From Blastocatellia bacterium UBA7656 (GTDB lineage: Bacteria; Acidobacteriota; Blastocatellia; UBA7656), in the NCBI GenBank assembly GCA_002483445.1, contig DLHY01000148.1:1-64000 (forward strand): 64,000 nucleotides of DNA, given 5' to 3'. The position numbers were made by a program, and so were the translations under genes. The notes under the pieces were generated by a model that worked only from the letters and a program-made list of their open reading frames with translations, ran no database searches and was not told where the DNA came from. Below, piece after piece: positions 51,719 to 59,839 of this stretch. How positions within the stretch are numbered: the first letter of the stretch is position 1; every line of letters starts with the position of its first letter.

Positions 51719-52891
51719 CTACTTTGGCTCCCATATAAGAATCTCCTCGAAGAAATCACCGGCTCGCCTTCCGGTTCGCCGATTGACGTGCCGCTCATAC
51801 TTTTCTTTCAGCCGAAACCCAACCTGCGAAGCGAGGTCTTTATAAAGCCCGTTTTTATCGTGTACTAAAATGACAACCACACCATTTTTGTTCAAACACT
51901 TTCGGATGTTGGAGAAGACCTGTTCGATCTGTGCGATGTAAGCTTCCTGCGCCCGTTTTGATGACCCTTTGGAAGCTGCTCCTATTTCTTGTTCATTCCT
52001 GATCGGCAAATCCAAAAGCTCGTAAGCGTATCGGTGCTGCTCGTGGTAATCAATCAGCCCTACATAAGGCGGGGAAGTGATGACGGCATCTATTTCGGGA
52101 AATGCTGCTTCTCGCGCATCGCCGTGAAGGATGGTGACTTTGGCATCCGTCCGTATTTGCGAAAACTCCCTGATTCTCCGCAGAGTATCGAGACTATATC
52201 GACTTAAAAACTGGAGTGCGTCATCAGTGGGCTGACAAATCCGGCTGTGTTTGTAACACTCGTAAGGCGTCGTCTGAGGAGACTTGGGAAAGTCGAGATC
52301 GAAATGCGTCGTTAAACGAGATGAGCGGGCCGAGCGCGACAGTATAACTTTCAGCACATCCTGATAACGGTAGTTCGGTATAAAAGAACGGTAGTAGAGC
52401 AACTCGCGCAATGCCTTGGGAGCGAACCATCTTTTGAGGTACTCGTTGTCCGTATCCAGATCATCGAGGCTTTTCGAGAAGAGCGGAAATGCAACACCCA
52501 ATCGAACCTTCTCGATAATGTCGAGGATGTCCCTCTCTAAAACAAACAAATCATACCTGTCGGTTTTCACTTTCATCAGCAAACAATTGAAGGCTGAGAT
52601 ATCACAGCCGACAGAATCAAGGCCAAGCGCATTCGCTTCGACAAGCGTAGTGCCAGAGCCGCCAAAGGGATCACAAACAACCTTAGGCTGATATTTCCGC
52701 AAGAATATTTCAGCAAGCTGAGGGACGAATTTACCGAGGTAAGGATGCAAACGATGCACATGCTTTGTTCGAATGCGCTCAGGTAAATCTCGCTCTCGCC
52801 AGTTGAGGTTCAATGCTTCCAGAGGAGTCGAAGGAGTCACTTGCTCAAAATCAGTAAATGGTTCTCTTTCATAAACAGGATTGTATGTCAT
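51719..52891 (-). CDS. type II DNA methyltransferase (amino-methyltransferase)
   Basis: The 390-aa SAM-dependent DNA methyltransferase has the SAM motif I VCDPFGGSGTTLVEANALG near residues 70-90 and the catalytic motif IV DAVITSPPYVGLIDYHEQ near residue 270. SPPY is most typical of N4-cytosine methyltransferases, though N6-adenine cannot be excluded. A target-recognition region lies between the motifs. The N-terminal HPYLGKFVPQLAEIFL is a conserved feature of this group. It should protect the sites cut by the nuclease encoded next. It is divergent from the M1 peptidase gene. Confidence 0.88.
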   Translation of the reverse strand: MTYNPVYEREPFTDFEQVTPSTPLEALNLNWRERDLPERIRTKHVHRLHPYLGKFVPQLAEIFLRKYQPKVVCDPFGGSGTTLVEANALGLDSVGCDISAFNCLLMKVKTDRYDLFVLERDILDIIEKVRLGVAFPLFSKSLDDLDTDNEYLKRWFAPKALRELLYYRSFIPNYRYQDVLKVILSRSARSSRLTTHFDLDFPKSPQTTPYECYKHSRICQPTDDALQFLSRYSLDTLRRIREFSQIRTDAKVTILHGDAREAAFPEIDAVITSPPYVGLIDYHEQHRYAYELLDLPIRNEQEIGAASKGSSKRAQEAYIAQIEQVFSNIRKCLNKNGVVVILVHDKNGLYKDLASQVGFRLKEKYERHVNRRTGRRAGDFFEEILIWEPK

Positions 52892-53058
52892 AGTTGTATG
52901 CCGATTGGGATTTTAATGATTTATCAATTTTGCCGCCACTTAAATCAATAGACTTCATCCGTATAAACGAAGTCCGGCGCAAATCTTCGCTTTGTTCTGT
53001 CAGCAGGGTTGTGATAGAACTCGGTGACAGTTGGCAGGATTTTTGTGGAGGCTCGATT

Positions 53059-55215
53059 ATGACGAATCGTTTTGCTCGACGGGCGAGCTTGTCGATCTTT
53101 CTCGCTCTTTTTTTTATAGCGACCGAAGCTCTCGCCGATTCAGTGTGCAAGCACATCGTCTGGTACAAAATCGACGCTCGCCTCAAAATCGATGACCGAG
53201 GGCGGCCTACCACAATCGAAGGTCGTGAGACTTTAACCTGGCTCAACGATTCGCCCGACCCGGTTTCAGAGCTACAATTCCATCTTTATCTCAACGCATT
53301 CAAAAATGAAAAAAGCACCTTCTTCAAGGAATCGAGCGGCACATCGCGCGGCTTTTCTTTCGAAGCTGGCGAATGGGGCTGGATCGATATCTCGTCGATG
53401 AAAGTAGTCGACGGCGAAGACCTCACCGCCAAAATCGAATTCATCCATCCCGACGACGACAACGCCGACGATCAAACTGTGATTCGCGTCCCTCTCTCCA
53501 AGCCTGTGGCTCCGGGCGCGAAGATCACGCTCGATATCGATTTCATTTCACGCCTGCCCCGCGTGTTCGCAAGGTCAGGTTACTGTGGCCGGTTCGCTAT
53601 GGTCGTTCAGTGGTTCCCAAAGATCGGAGTGTGGGAGAAGGCGGGCGACCGACGCAGAGAAAAAGCCGGATGGAATTGCCATCAGTATCACGCCACGAGC
53701 GAGTACTACGCCAACTTCGGCGTTTATGATGTCAGTATCACCGTGCCGCCTGAGTACAAAGACAAGATCGGAGCGACCGGACGACTGCGCTCGGAGCGAA
53801 ACGAAGATGGCTTCCTGACTTACAACTACTATCAGGAAGACGTTCATGATTTCGCGTGGACTGCCGACCCGGATTACATCAAGGTCACGCGCTCATTCAA
53901 AGCTGACGAGCAGGTAAGCAGGGATGAAATAAACGAATGGGCCGCGAAGCTTTCGCTGCCCGCTGATCAGATCGCGCTCAGGGATGTCGAAGTGACGCTC
54001 CTGATTCAGCCTGAGCATGAGGATCAAATCGACCGTCACTTCCGAGCGGCGTTCAACGCGATAAAGTATTTCGGCCTGTGGTACGGCAAATATCCTTATG
54101 ACACTCTGACCGTCGTCGATCCTCCTTACGGCGGAGAAGGCGCGGGCGGGATGGAATATCCCACGTTGATCACGGCGGGGACGAGTTGGTGGCCGGGGCG
54201 CGATCAGAACCCGGAGGGCGTCATCGTTCACGAATTCGGGCATCAGTTCTGGTACGGGCTGGTGGCCAACAACGAGTTCGAAGAGTCATGGCTCGATGAA
54301 GGATTCAACACTTATTCGACGGGCAAGGTTCTGGAAGTGGCCTACGGATTGGATCATCTGCCGATTCGACTCGCCAGCGTGCCTGTCGTCTACCTGCCCG
54401 TCGCGGTGCCGCACCCGGTTGAAGATCGCATCATTACGCTTCAGGGCAATTTCAGCGATCCGATCCTTACACCCTCATGGAAGTTTTTCAATCAGATGAG
54501 CTACGGCATCAACTCTTATCCGCGCAGTGGGCTGACACTTCGCACGCTTGAGCGATACCTGGGCGAATCGGTGATGGCCCGCGTGATGCGCGAGTATTAC
54601 GGGCGTTGGCGTTTTCGCCATCCCGCGTCGCAGGACTTTTTCGATGTGGTGAATTCCATATCGGGACAGGATATGAACTGGTTCTTCGATCAGTTCGTCA
54701 AAGGCACCGGGACGCTCGATTATGAAATCGCGCAGGTGACAAGCGAGCGGGCAGCGGCGAAAGCGGGTCTCTACGATGGCGACGGACAGAAATCGGAAGT
54801 GAAGGCGAGCGAGAGCGAATCCACCCCTTATGAGACGGAAGTATCGGTGCTACGAAAGGGAGAAGCCTGGTTTCCCGTAGAAGTGTTGTTGAGATTCGAG
54901 GATGGAAGTCAAATCTATGCGCGCCCTGTTTCTGTGCGCGATGGAGTGATCGAGTATCAGATGACGAGCAATCGCGACGAGCGGGAGTGGAAAGAGACAT
55001 GGGCGGTCGGGGATCACTGGAAAAAATTCAAGCTCACGACCCCATCGAAGCTGAAGTCGGCTTTCGTCGATCCTTATGAAAAAGTCATGCTCGATGCGTG
55101 CGCGATCAACAACAGTTGGACGCCGGGATCAGGCATCAGTTCCGCGACGCGATGGTCTTCAGGCGGGATGTTCTGGTTTCAATCTCTGTTGCAGTTTTTC
55201 GGTTCTCTGGGGTGA
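53059..55215 (+). CDS. M1 family metallo-aminopeptidase, exported
   Basis: The 718-aa exported zinc peptidase has a signal peptide at 1-25 (SLSIFLALFFIATEALA) and an N-terminal beta domain. The catalytic domain has HEFGH at 391-395 and the third zinc ligand Glu414 in SWLDEGF, the exact HExxH-x18-E spacing of M1. The substrate-binding GxMEN motif is replaced by GAGGMEYP, a variant known in this group. It would release N-terminal residues from peptides in the periplasm. ATG 53059 follows GTGGAGG. The longer frame to 52894 has no signal peptide. It is the first gene of a likely three-gene unit with the next two genes. Confidence 0.92.
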   Translation: MTNRFARRASLSIFLALFFIATEALADSVCKHIVWYKIDARLKIDDRGRPTTIEGRETLTWLNDSPDPVSELQFHLYLNAFKNEKSTFFKESSGTSRGFSFEAGEWGWIDISSMKVVDGEDLTAKIEFIHPDDDNADDQTVIRVPLSKPVAPGAKITLDIDFISRLPRVFARSGYCGRFAMVVQWFPKIGVWEKAGDRRREKAGWNCHQYHATSEYYANFGVYDVSITVPPEYKDKIGATGRLRSERNEDGFLTYNYYQEDVHDFAWTADPDYIKVTRSFKADEQVSRDEINEWAAKLSLPADQIALRDVEVTLLIQPEHEDQIDRHFRAAFNAIKYFGLWYGKYPYDTLTVVDPPYGGEGAGGMEYPTLITAGTSWWPGRDQNPEGVIVHEFGHQFWYGLVANNEFEESWLDEGFNTYSTGKVLEVAYGLDHLPIRLASVPVVYLPVAVPHPVEDRIITLQGNFSDPILTPSWKFFNQMSYGINSYPRSGLTLRTLERYLGESVMARVMREYYGRWRFRHPASQDFFDVVNSISGQDMNWFFDQFVKGTGTLDYEIAQVTSERAAAKAGLYDGDGQKSEVKASESESTPYETEVSVLRKGEAWFPVEVLLRFEDGSQIYARPVSVRDGVIEYQMTSNRDEREWKETWAVGDHWKKFKLTTPSKLKSAFVDPYEKVMLDACAINNSWTPGSGISSATRWSSGGMFWFQSLLQFFGSLG

Positions 55216-55221
55216 GGCTTT

Positions 55222-56163
55222 ATGCTCAGATCATTCATCAACGGAATCACGCAATCGAGTCGAAGCTGGAAGATGATACTGCTTCTGGTTGCGGCAAACA
55301 TTCTCTTCGCCCTCCCGATGGCCGTGCTGGTCTTTTTGTTCGTGATGAAATCAGCGGGCGGGACCATATTCGCGCAGAGGCTGTTTAATGACAACCTCGA
55401 CGCCCTGTGGTTTTCGGATGTGATCAACGACCGGATACCGGGCGCATCGCTCGCCGGTTTCGGGATCGACCTGTTCGTGATGATGTGCGCGATGGGATTG
55501 ATCTATCTGGCGGTCAGCGCGTTTTTGGCCGGAGGCATAATCGAAGTATTTGCTTCCGAAGACGGTCGCTTCACTATGAAGAAATTCTTTTCGGGCTGCG
55601 GCAACAACTTCTGGCGTTTCCTTCGCCTGCTCATGGTGTCGAGCATTTTTTACGGCATAGCAATCGGGATTTTCTTTTTGCTCACGCTCAGGATCGACTC
55701 TGCGGATAAACTGGCGACCGTCGAGCGGCCCGGAGCATTGAAGACTCAGGCAGCCGCATTGCTTATGGTGGCTCTGCTTGCGCTTGTCGGCGCGATTCAG
55801 GACTATGCCCGGATATGCGCAGTTTTGAATGATCGCAGAAAGATGTTCCGGGAATGGTTCAAAGGGGCGCGCTTTGTTTTTCGCCGATTCCTGAGCGCAT
55901 ACGGTCTTTATGTTCTGATCGCGATTGCAGGACTCGTGGTGTTCGCGCTCATTGCCTGGGTGCGCGGAGGGGTGAATCAGAATTCCTACCTGAATGTTTT
56001 TCTGGCGTTCGTAATCGGACAGATAGCCATCGCTTCGCGGGCATGGACGCGGATGACTTTTTACGCCGCCGAAATCGATCTTTATCGCAAGCTCTCTCAA
56101 GCGAGCGCAACAATTGAAGTCGCGCCAATCGAATCGGCACAGCCGGGGGAAGCCACAGCATGA
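55222..56163 (+). CDS. polytopic membrane protein of unknown function
   Basis: I do not recognise this 313-aa protein. About six transmembrane helices are visible (roughly residues 18-38, 75-105, 140-160, 180-200, 225-245 and 250-270). Polar loops contain ASEDGRFTMKKFFSGCGNNF. The layout resembles small multi-pass proteins of the DUF4013/glycerophosphodiester-like membrane-domain type, but this is only a shape match. It starts six bases after the M1 peptidase stop with GTGAGG upstream, so the two are co-transcribed. Confidence 0.6.
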   Translation: MLRSFINGITQSSRSWKMILLLVAANILFALPMAVLVFLFVMKSAGGTIFAQRLFNDNLDALWFSDVINDRIPGASLAGFGIDLFVMMCAMGLIYLAVSAFLAGGIIEVFASEDGRFTMKKFFSGCGNNFWRFLRLLMVSSIFYGIAIGIFFLLTLRIDSADKLATVERPGALKTQAAALLMVALLALVGAIQDYARICAVLNDRRKMFREWFKGARFVFRRFLSAYGLYVLIAIAGLVVFALIAWVRGGVNQNSYLNVFLAFVIGQIAIASRAWTRMTFYAAEIDLYRKLSQASATIEVAPIESAQPGEATA

Positions 56164-56193
56164 TTTTCTAACTCAAACCTGAGAGGTCTGCCT

Positions 56194-57108
56194 ATGCGCA
56201 AAATATCTTTTCGTTTCGCTTTGCTCCTCATTCTCTTCATCACTCAATCTCCACTTGCCGGGCAGCAACAGCCGTCTCCGCTCGCTCGATTGCAGTCGAA
56301 CATCGAGCGCATAACCCGCTCAGTAAACGCCCGGTGGGGAATCTATATCAAGTGCGTCGAGACGGGCGAAGAGATCGCTATCAATGCCGATGAAGCGATG
56401 GACACGATGAGCGTCATCAAGATACCGCTTATGGTCGAAGTCTTTCGCCAGATCGAAGAAGGCAAATTCGCGCTCACGGATCGCGTCACTCTCAAAGACA
56501 CAGACAAACGCCCCGGAACGGGAGTCATTCGCTCGCTCGACGTGGGCGCTCAATTGACGATCAAAGACCTCATCACACTGATGATAATCGTGAGCGATAA
56601 CAGCGCCACCGATATGCTCTTCGAAAAAGTCGGCGGCGTGGATGCGGTCAACAAGTTGATGCAGAGTTACGGACTCTCGACCATCAAAGCGACCGGAGCG
56701 ACTGATGTGTGGTTCAAAGCTCTGCGCGCATCGTCAGACGCTTTGAAATTTCACATGGAAGCGAAGACTCCGTTCGGGCTTTCATCGGCTAAAGACATGG
56801 GCCGGTTGCTCGAAAAGATTCAAAAAGGCGAGGCTGTGAGTAAAAAGGCAAGCGAGCAGATGCTTGAGATCATGCGCGGGCAGGTCTATAACACAAGGCT
56901 TCCGAAATATGTGACGGGCTTTCGCGTGCCCCACAAGACGGGAGATTTTCTTCCCTACATCGGCAACGATGTCGGCATATTCGAGAGGCAGGATCGCCAC
57001 GTCATCGTGTGCGTCTTCGATGCCCGCCACACAGGCATAGGCGCGAACCTCGAAGACGCCATCGCGCGCATAGGCGAACAGGTGGCGAATTATTTCGGAT
57101 ATCGTTAG
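56194..57108 (+). CDS. class A beta-lactamase-like serine hydrolase without the omega-loop Glu
   Basis: The 304-aa exported protein has a signal peptide (ISFRFALLLILFITQ, cut near GQQ). The serine active-site motif SVIK is at 73-76, SDN at 134-136 and KTG at 248-250, in the order and spacing of class A beta-lactamases. The omega loop should carry the deacylating Glu166 and Asn170 (ExxLN), but the corresponding region (VWFKALRASSDALKFHMEAK) has no such pair. It may therefore acylate but turn over slowly, or act on another substrate. It follows the membrane protein by 30 bases with GAGAGG upstream. A perfect 24-bp hairpin follows its stop. Confidence 0.82.
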   Translation: MRKISFRFALLLILFITQSPLAGQQQPSPLARLQSNIERITRSVNARWGIYIKCVETGEEIAINADEAMDTMSVIKIPLMVEVFRQIEEGKFALTDRVTLKDTDKRPGTGVIRSLDVGAQLTIKDLITLMIIVSDNSATDMLFEKVGGVDAVNKLMQSYGLSTIKATGATDVWFKALRASSDALKFHMEAKTPFGLSSAKDMGRLLEKIQKGEAVSKKASEQMLEIMRGQVYNTRLPKYVTGFRVPHKTGDFLPYIGNDVGIFERQDRHVIVCVFDARHTGIGANLEDAIARIGEQVANYFGYR

Positions 57109-57111
57109 AAA

Positions 57112-57182
57112 GTCTGGAGTCTGGAGTCTGGAGTCGAGAGCCGGAACATCGGACTCCAGACTCCAGACTCCAGACTCCTCAT
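57112..57182. repeat. perfect 24-bp hairpin of 7-base words between convergent genes
   Basis: The arm 57112-57135 (GTCTGGA repeated) is the exact reverse complement of 57152-57175 (GACTCCA repeated), with a 16-base loop. It lies between two convergent genes and could terminate or insulate transcription from both sides, although no clear U-run follows. Confidence 0.9.
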
Positions 57183-58850
57183 TCATTTTCTTACCTCACG
57201 CGGAACCGAGGGTTGACTCTTCAATCTGAAAACCGGAAACGCTGCTGAAGAGTGTTCCTTCATCGCGCGGTCTATTTCTTCATCGAAAAAATTCCAGTTC
57301 GCAAATCCGTCGTCGCTCTCAGGCTCAAGCAGGTAAAACGCAAGCGGCGCTTTCGGCTGTCGCATCGAAACTATGAATGAACCTGCCGGGAATTTTTCCT
57401 GCGCGTCCGCCTTCACTACTTCAAACTTCGCTTCCCTGTGTCCCTGAAACGGTCGCTGCGCCCTGGCGACTGACTTGACTGTGTATCGCTCTACGTCGAG
57501 AGTTTCTTCCTGTCGGGTGATTTCGACCGTGATGCCGTGAGCGAGAAGTTTATCGATCACCTGCTTTTGATCGGGCTTGAGAACGTAAGCAGCGGGCGCG
57601 CTCAAGCGGCGAGTGGCGCGGAACTCGCCCCACTCGGCCATCCTCACGGGCCGCGCTTCGTCTGTCGCCTGAAGCCGCGGGCGATTATTTCGCGGGTCAA
57701 CGGTTCTCGTTACTGATCCGACGAGAATATCTACTGGCTTCGCTGAAGGGTTTAGCTCGAAGTTGATTCCAAAACCTTCTTCGTTGCCTGCCGTCAGACC
57801 CGCTGCCGTCGCTCTGCGGTCGGCTTCGCGAATTACGGAGACGACTTCCGCCGCGTGATCGGCGATGTATTGCAAAGTGGTTCGCACGAATTTGTCAGTC
57901 ACATCGACGCGCGTGCGGAAGTCGAGATAAGAATAAGCCTCGCTGAGGATCGCCAGTCGGTTTCTCAATCCGATGTAGTTGGTTCCGAATCGCGGGCGAT
58001 GATCGAACGTCGCCCACGCTTTTGGAGTCCCCTGACGGTCTCCGCCAAGCTCATTGGTGGGCCGCTGCGGATCGACGAAGTTGCCGTAGTAGTAAACGCG
58101 ATAATTGTGTTTGGCCTTGAGCGCGCGGGTGACGGCGGGCAAAAGTTTTTCGCGGGCGAACGAAGTGATTCGCGCATCGGTGTTCGGATTGAGCGGCGGC
58201 GCGTAAGTGAGATGATAGCCGTGATAAGAACCATTCGTCGTGTGAAGATCCATCACGACATGCGGATCCCAGCGATTGAAGGCATCGATCAATCCGTGAG
58301 CTTCGGGCGATTCCAGCTTCATGAAATCCCGATTGAGATCAAGTCGTCCGGCGTTTTCTCTCGTGCCGACTCCGCCCGCGGGGCCGTTTTGCGCCGAGCG
58401 GTTGTTGATGTCGATTCGCTCATTGCCGTCGGCGTTATAGATCGGCGCGACGAGCAGAATGATTTTATCGAGTAGAGCGGCGAGCGGGCCTGCCGCCACA
58501 TCGCGCATTAAATGTTGCGCGGCTTCCTTGCCTTCGACTTCGCCCGCGTGAATGTTCGCCATGATGAAAACAACGGGCTTGCCTGAAAGAGCCGCTTCGC
58601 GCGGACTGCTCAGTGCGGGCCGGGACAAAATGACTAGAGGAAGCCGGCGGCCTTCGTTGGTCGTGGCAAAAGATTCAACCTTCACTGATGGATTGAGCTT
58701 TTGAAGCTCGCCTATGAAATCAATCACGTCCGCGTAGCGCGATGTTTCGGTATAGTTGGATCGCTCGGCGCGGGATTTTAAATCGTTCACACTGGCTGAT
58801 GAACATAGCGGCAATATCAAAAGACAAACGAGCGCGGCTACTTTTTTCAC
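57183..58850 (-). CDS. M14 family zinc carboxypeptidase, exported
   Basis: The 555-aa exported metallocarboxypeptidase has a signal peptide (VAALVCLLILPLCSSAS). Zinc ligands are HAGE (His101, Glu104) in MANIHAGEVEGKEAA and a His near 203 in VVMDLHTTNGSYHGY. The catalytic Glu lies in LAILSEAYSYLDF. APIYNADGNERID and GRLDLNRDFMKLE are typical M14 segments. A C-terminal ~170-residue domain follows. It probably removes C-terminal residues from peptides in the periplasm, complementing the M1 aminopeptidase encoded nearby. It converges on the beta-lactamase-like gene. Confidence 0.9.
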   Translation of the reverse strand: MKKVAALVCLLILPLCSSASVNDLKSRAERSNYTETSRYADVIDFIGELQKLNPSVKVESFATTNEGRRLPLVILSRPALSSPREAALSGKPVVFIMANIHAGEVEGKEAAQHLMRDVAAGPLAALLDKIILLVAPIYNADGNERIDINNRSAQNGPAGGVGTRENAGRLDLNRDFMKLESPEAHGLIDAFNRWDPHVVMDLHTTNGSYHGYHLTYAPPLNPNTDARITSFAREKLLPAVTRALKAKHNYRVYYYGNFVDPQRPTNELGGDRQGTPKAWATFDHRPRFGTNYIGLRNRLAILSEAYSYLDFRTRVDVTDKFVRTTLQYIADHAAEVVSVIREADRRATAAGLTAGNEEGFGINFELNPSAKPVDILVGSVTRTVDPRNNRPRLQATDEARPVRMAEWGEFRATRRLSAPAAYVLKPDQKQVIDKLLAHGITVEITRQEETLDVERYTVKSVARAQRPFQGHREAKFEVVKADAQEKFPAGSFIVSMRQPKAPLAFYLLEPESDDGFANWNFFDEEIDRAMKEHSSAAFPVFRLKSQPSVPREVRK

Positions 58851-58868
58851 TCAAGCCTCCTCCGACGA

Positions 58869-58955
58869 GGTACAGCAGGCTGCCAGCCTGCTGTTTCCCC
58901 AATTTTTCTACCTTCCAAGCGTGCGCAACCTGGCAGGTCGCGCTACGACTCCTCT
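58869..58955. repeat. dispersed ~90-bp intergenic element, copy C
   Basis: GGTACAGCAGGCTGCCAGCC, TTTCCCCAATTTTTCTACCTTCC and GCGCAACCTGGCAGGTCGCG match the copies at 7283-7372 and 13544-13624. It fills the gap between the M14 and phosphoesterase genes and supplies the stop codon of the latter. Confidence 0.85.
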
Positions 58956-59662
58956 GTTCCACTGAGTTTGATTTCTGCCGGACTGAAGTTGATGCTGTCG
59001 GCGCTGACCAGATAATACTGAGTGCTGCCTTGAAGCCCGGTCAAGCCGTTGGGGATGTCCTCGCCATGCAGATGCCCGTAAACGCAAACGTCCGCCCCGT
59101 AGCGGTCTATCAATTCGGTGAATCCGCTAGGCTCGTGTTTCTGATTCACGGGCGGATAATGCAGGGCGACTATCAGGTGATCGAACTCCTGCTCGCGCCC
59201 GCGCAAAGACTCAAGCGCGAGGCGAAGCCTTTCGATTTCGCGGCGATAGATTTTTTCGTCTCTCTCTTCGAAGTATGAATCATTCGGGCAGACCCATCCG
59301 CGAGTGGCTGCCACGGCGACGCGGTTTATGATGATGGAGCTTGCGTGCAATATCTCTATTGAATGACCGAGCGCGCGTTTCATCCTGGCGAGAGATGCCC
59401 ACCAGTAATCGTGATTTCCCTTGAGCATCAGTTTGCGCCCTTTCATCCGGCATATCCGCTCAAGATCAGGCAGGGCTTCTTCAAATCTCATCGCCCAGCT
59501 TGTATCGCCGACGAGGAGCAGCAAATCCGTATCGCGGCCTTCGCGCTCCCACGACTCGAAAATCTTTTGATCGTGGTTGCGCCACTGCTCGCCGAATATG
59601 TCCATCCGTTTGCCTGTCCCGCTTTCGAGGTGCAGGTCTCCGATAGCGAATACTCTCATCAT
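58943..59662 (-). CDS. calcineurin-like metallophosphoesterase
   Basis: The 239-aa cytoplasmic protein has the full set of metallophosphoesterase motifs: GDLHLE, VGDTSW, GNHDYWW, ALHYPPVN and GHLHGED. The substrate cannot be read from sequence. Small members of this family act on nucleotides, lipids or phosphoproteins. I place the start at one of two adjacent ATGs (59662/59659) because the phosphoesterase fold begins at once with VFAIGDLH. The longer frame from 59695 is possible. Its last codons lie within repeat copy C. The M14 gene follows on the same strand. Confidence 0.85.
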   Translation of the reverse strand: MMRVFAIGDLHLESGTGKRMDIFGEQWRNHDQKIFESWEREGRDTDLLLLVGDTSWAMRFEEALPDLERICRMKGRKLMLKGNHDYWWASLARMKRALGHSIEILHASSIIINRVAVAATRGWVCPNDSYFEERDEKIYRREIERLRLALESLRGREQEFDHLIVALHYPPVNQKHEPSGFTELIDRYGADVCVYGHLHGEDIPNGLTGLQGSTQYYLVSADSINFSPAEIKLSGTEES

Positions 59663-59721
59663 GATTTTTTCGGATAAGACAGGATTGAAATGCATGAACA
59701 GCGAAAGGGGTTCCTGACGCA

Positions 59722-59755
59722 GAGACGCGGAGACGCAGAGCTTACGCAGAGAAAA
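59722..59755. repeat. ACGCAGAG/ACGCGGAG tandem repeat
   Basis: GACGCAGAGACGCGGAGACG followed by CAGAGCTTACGCAGAG, about four copies of an 8-base word, in the gap between the phosphoesterase gene start and the end of the histidine kinase gene. No gene is seen in 59663-59839. Confidence 0.7.
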
Positions 59756-59839
59756 ATCTTTGCGCTGACTCTATGTCCCGCAATCTTATCAATGTCCCGT
59801 TCACGCATCTGAATACCGTTAAATCCTGCCCGATGTTTT

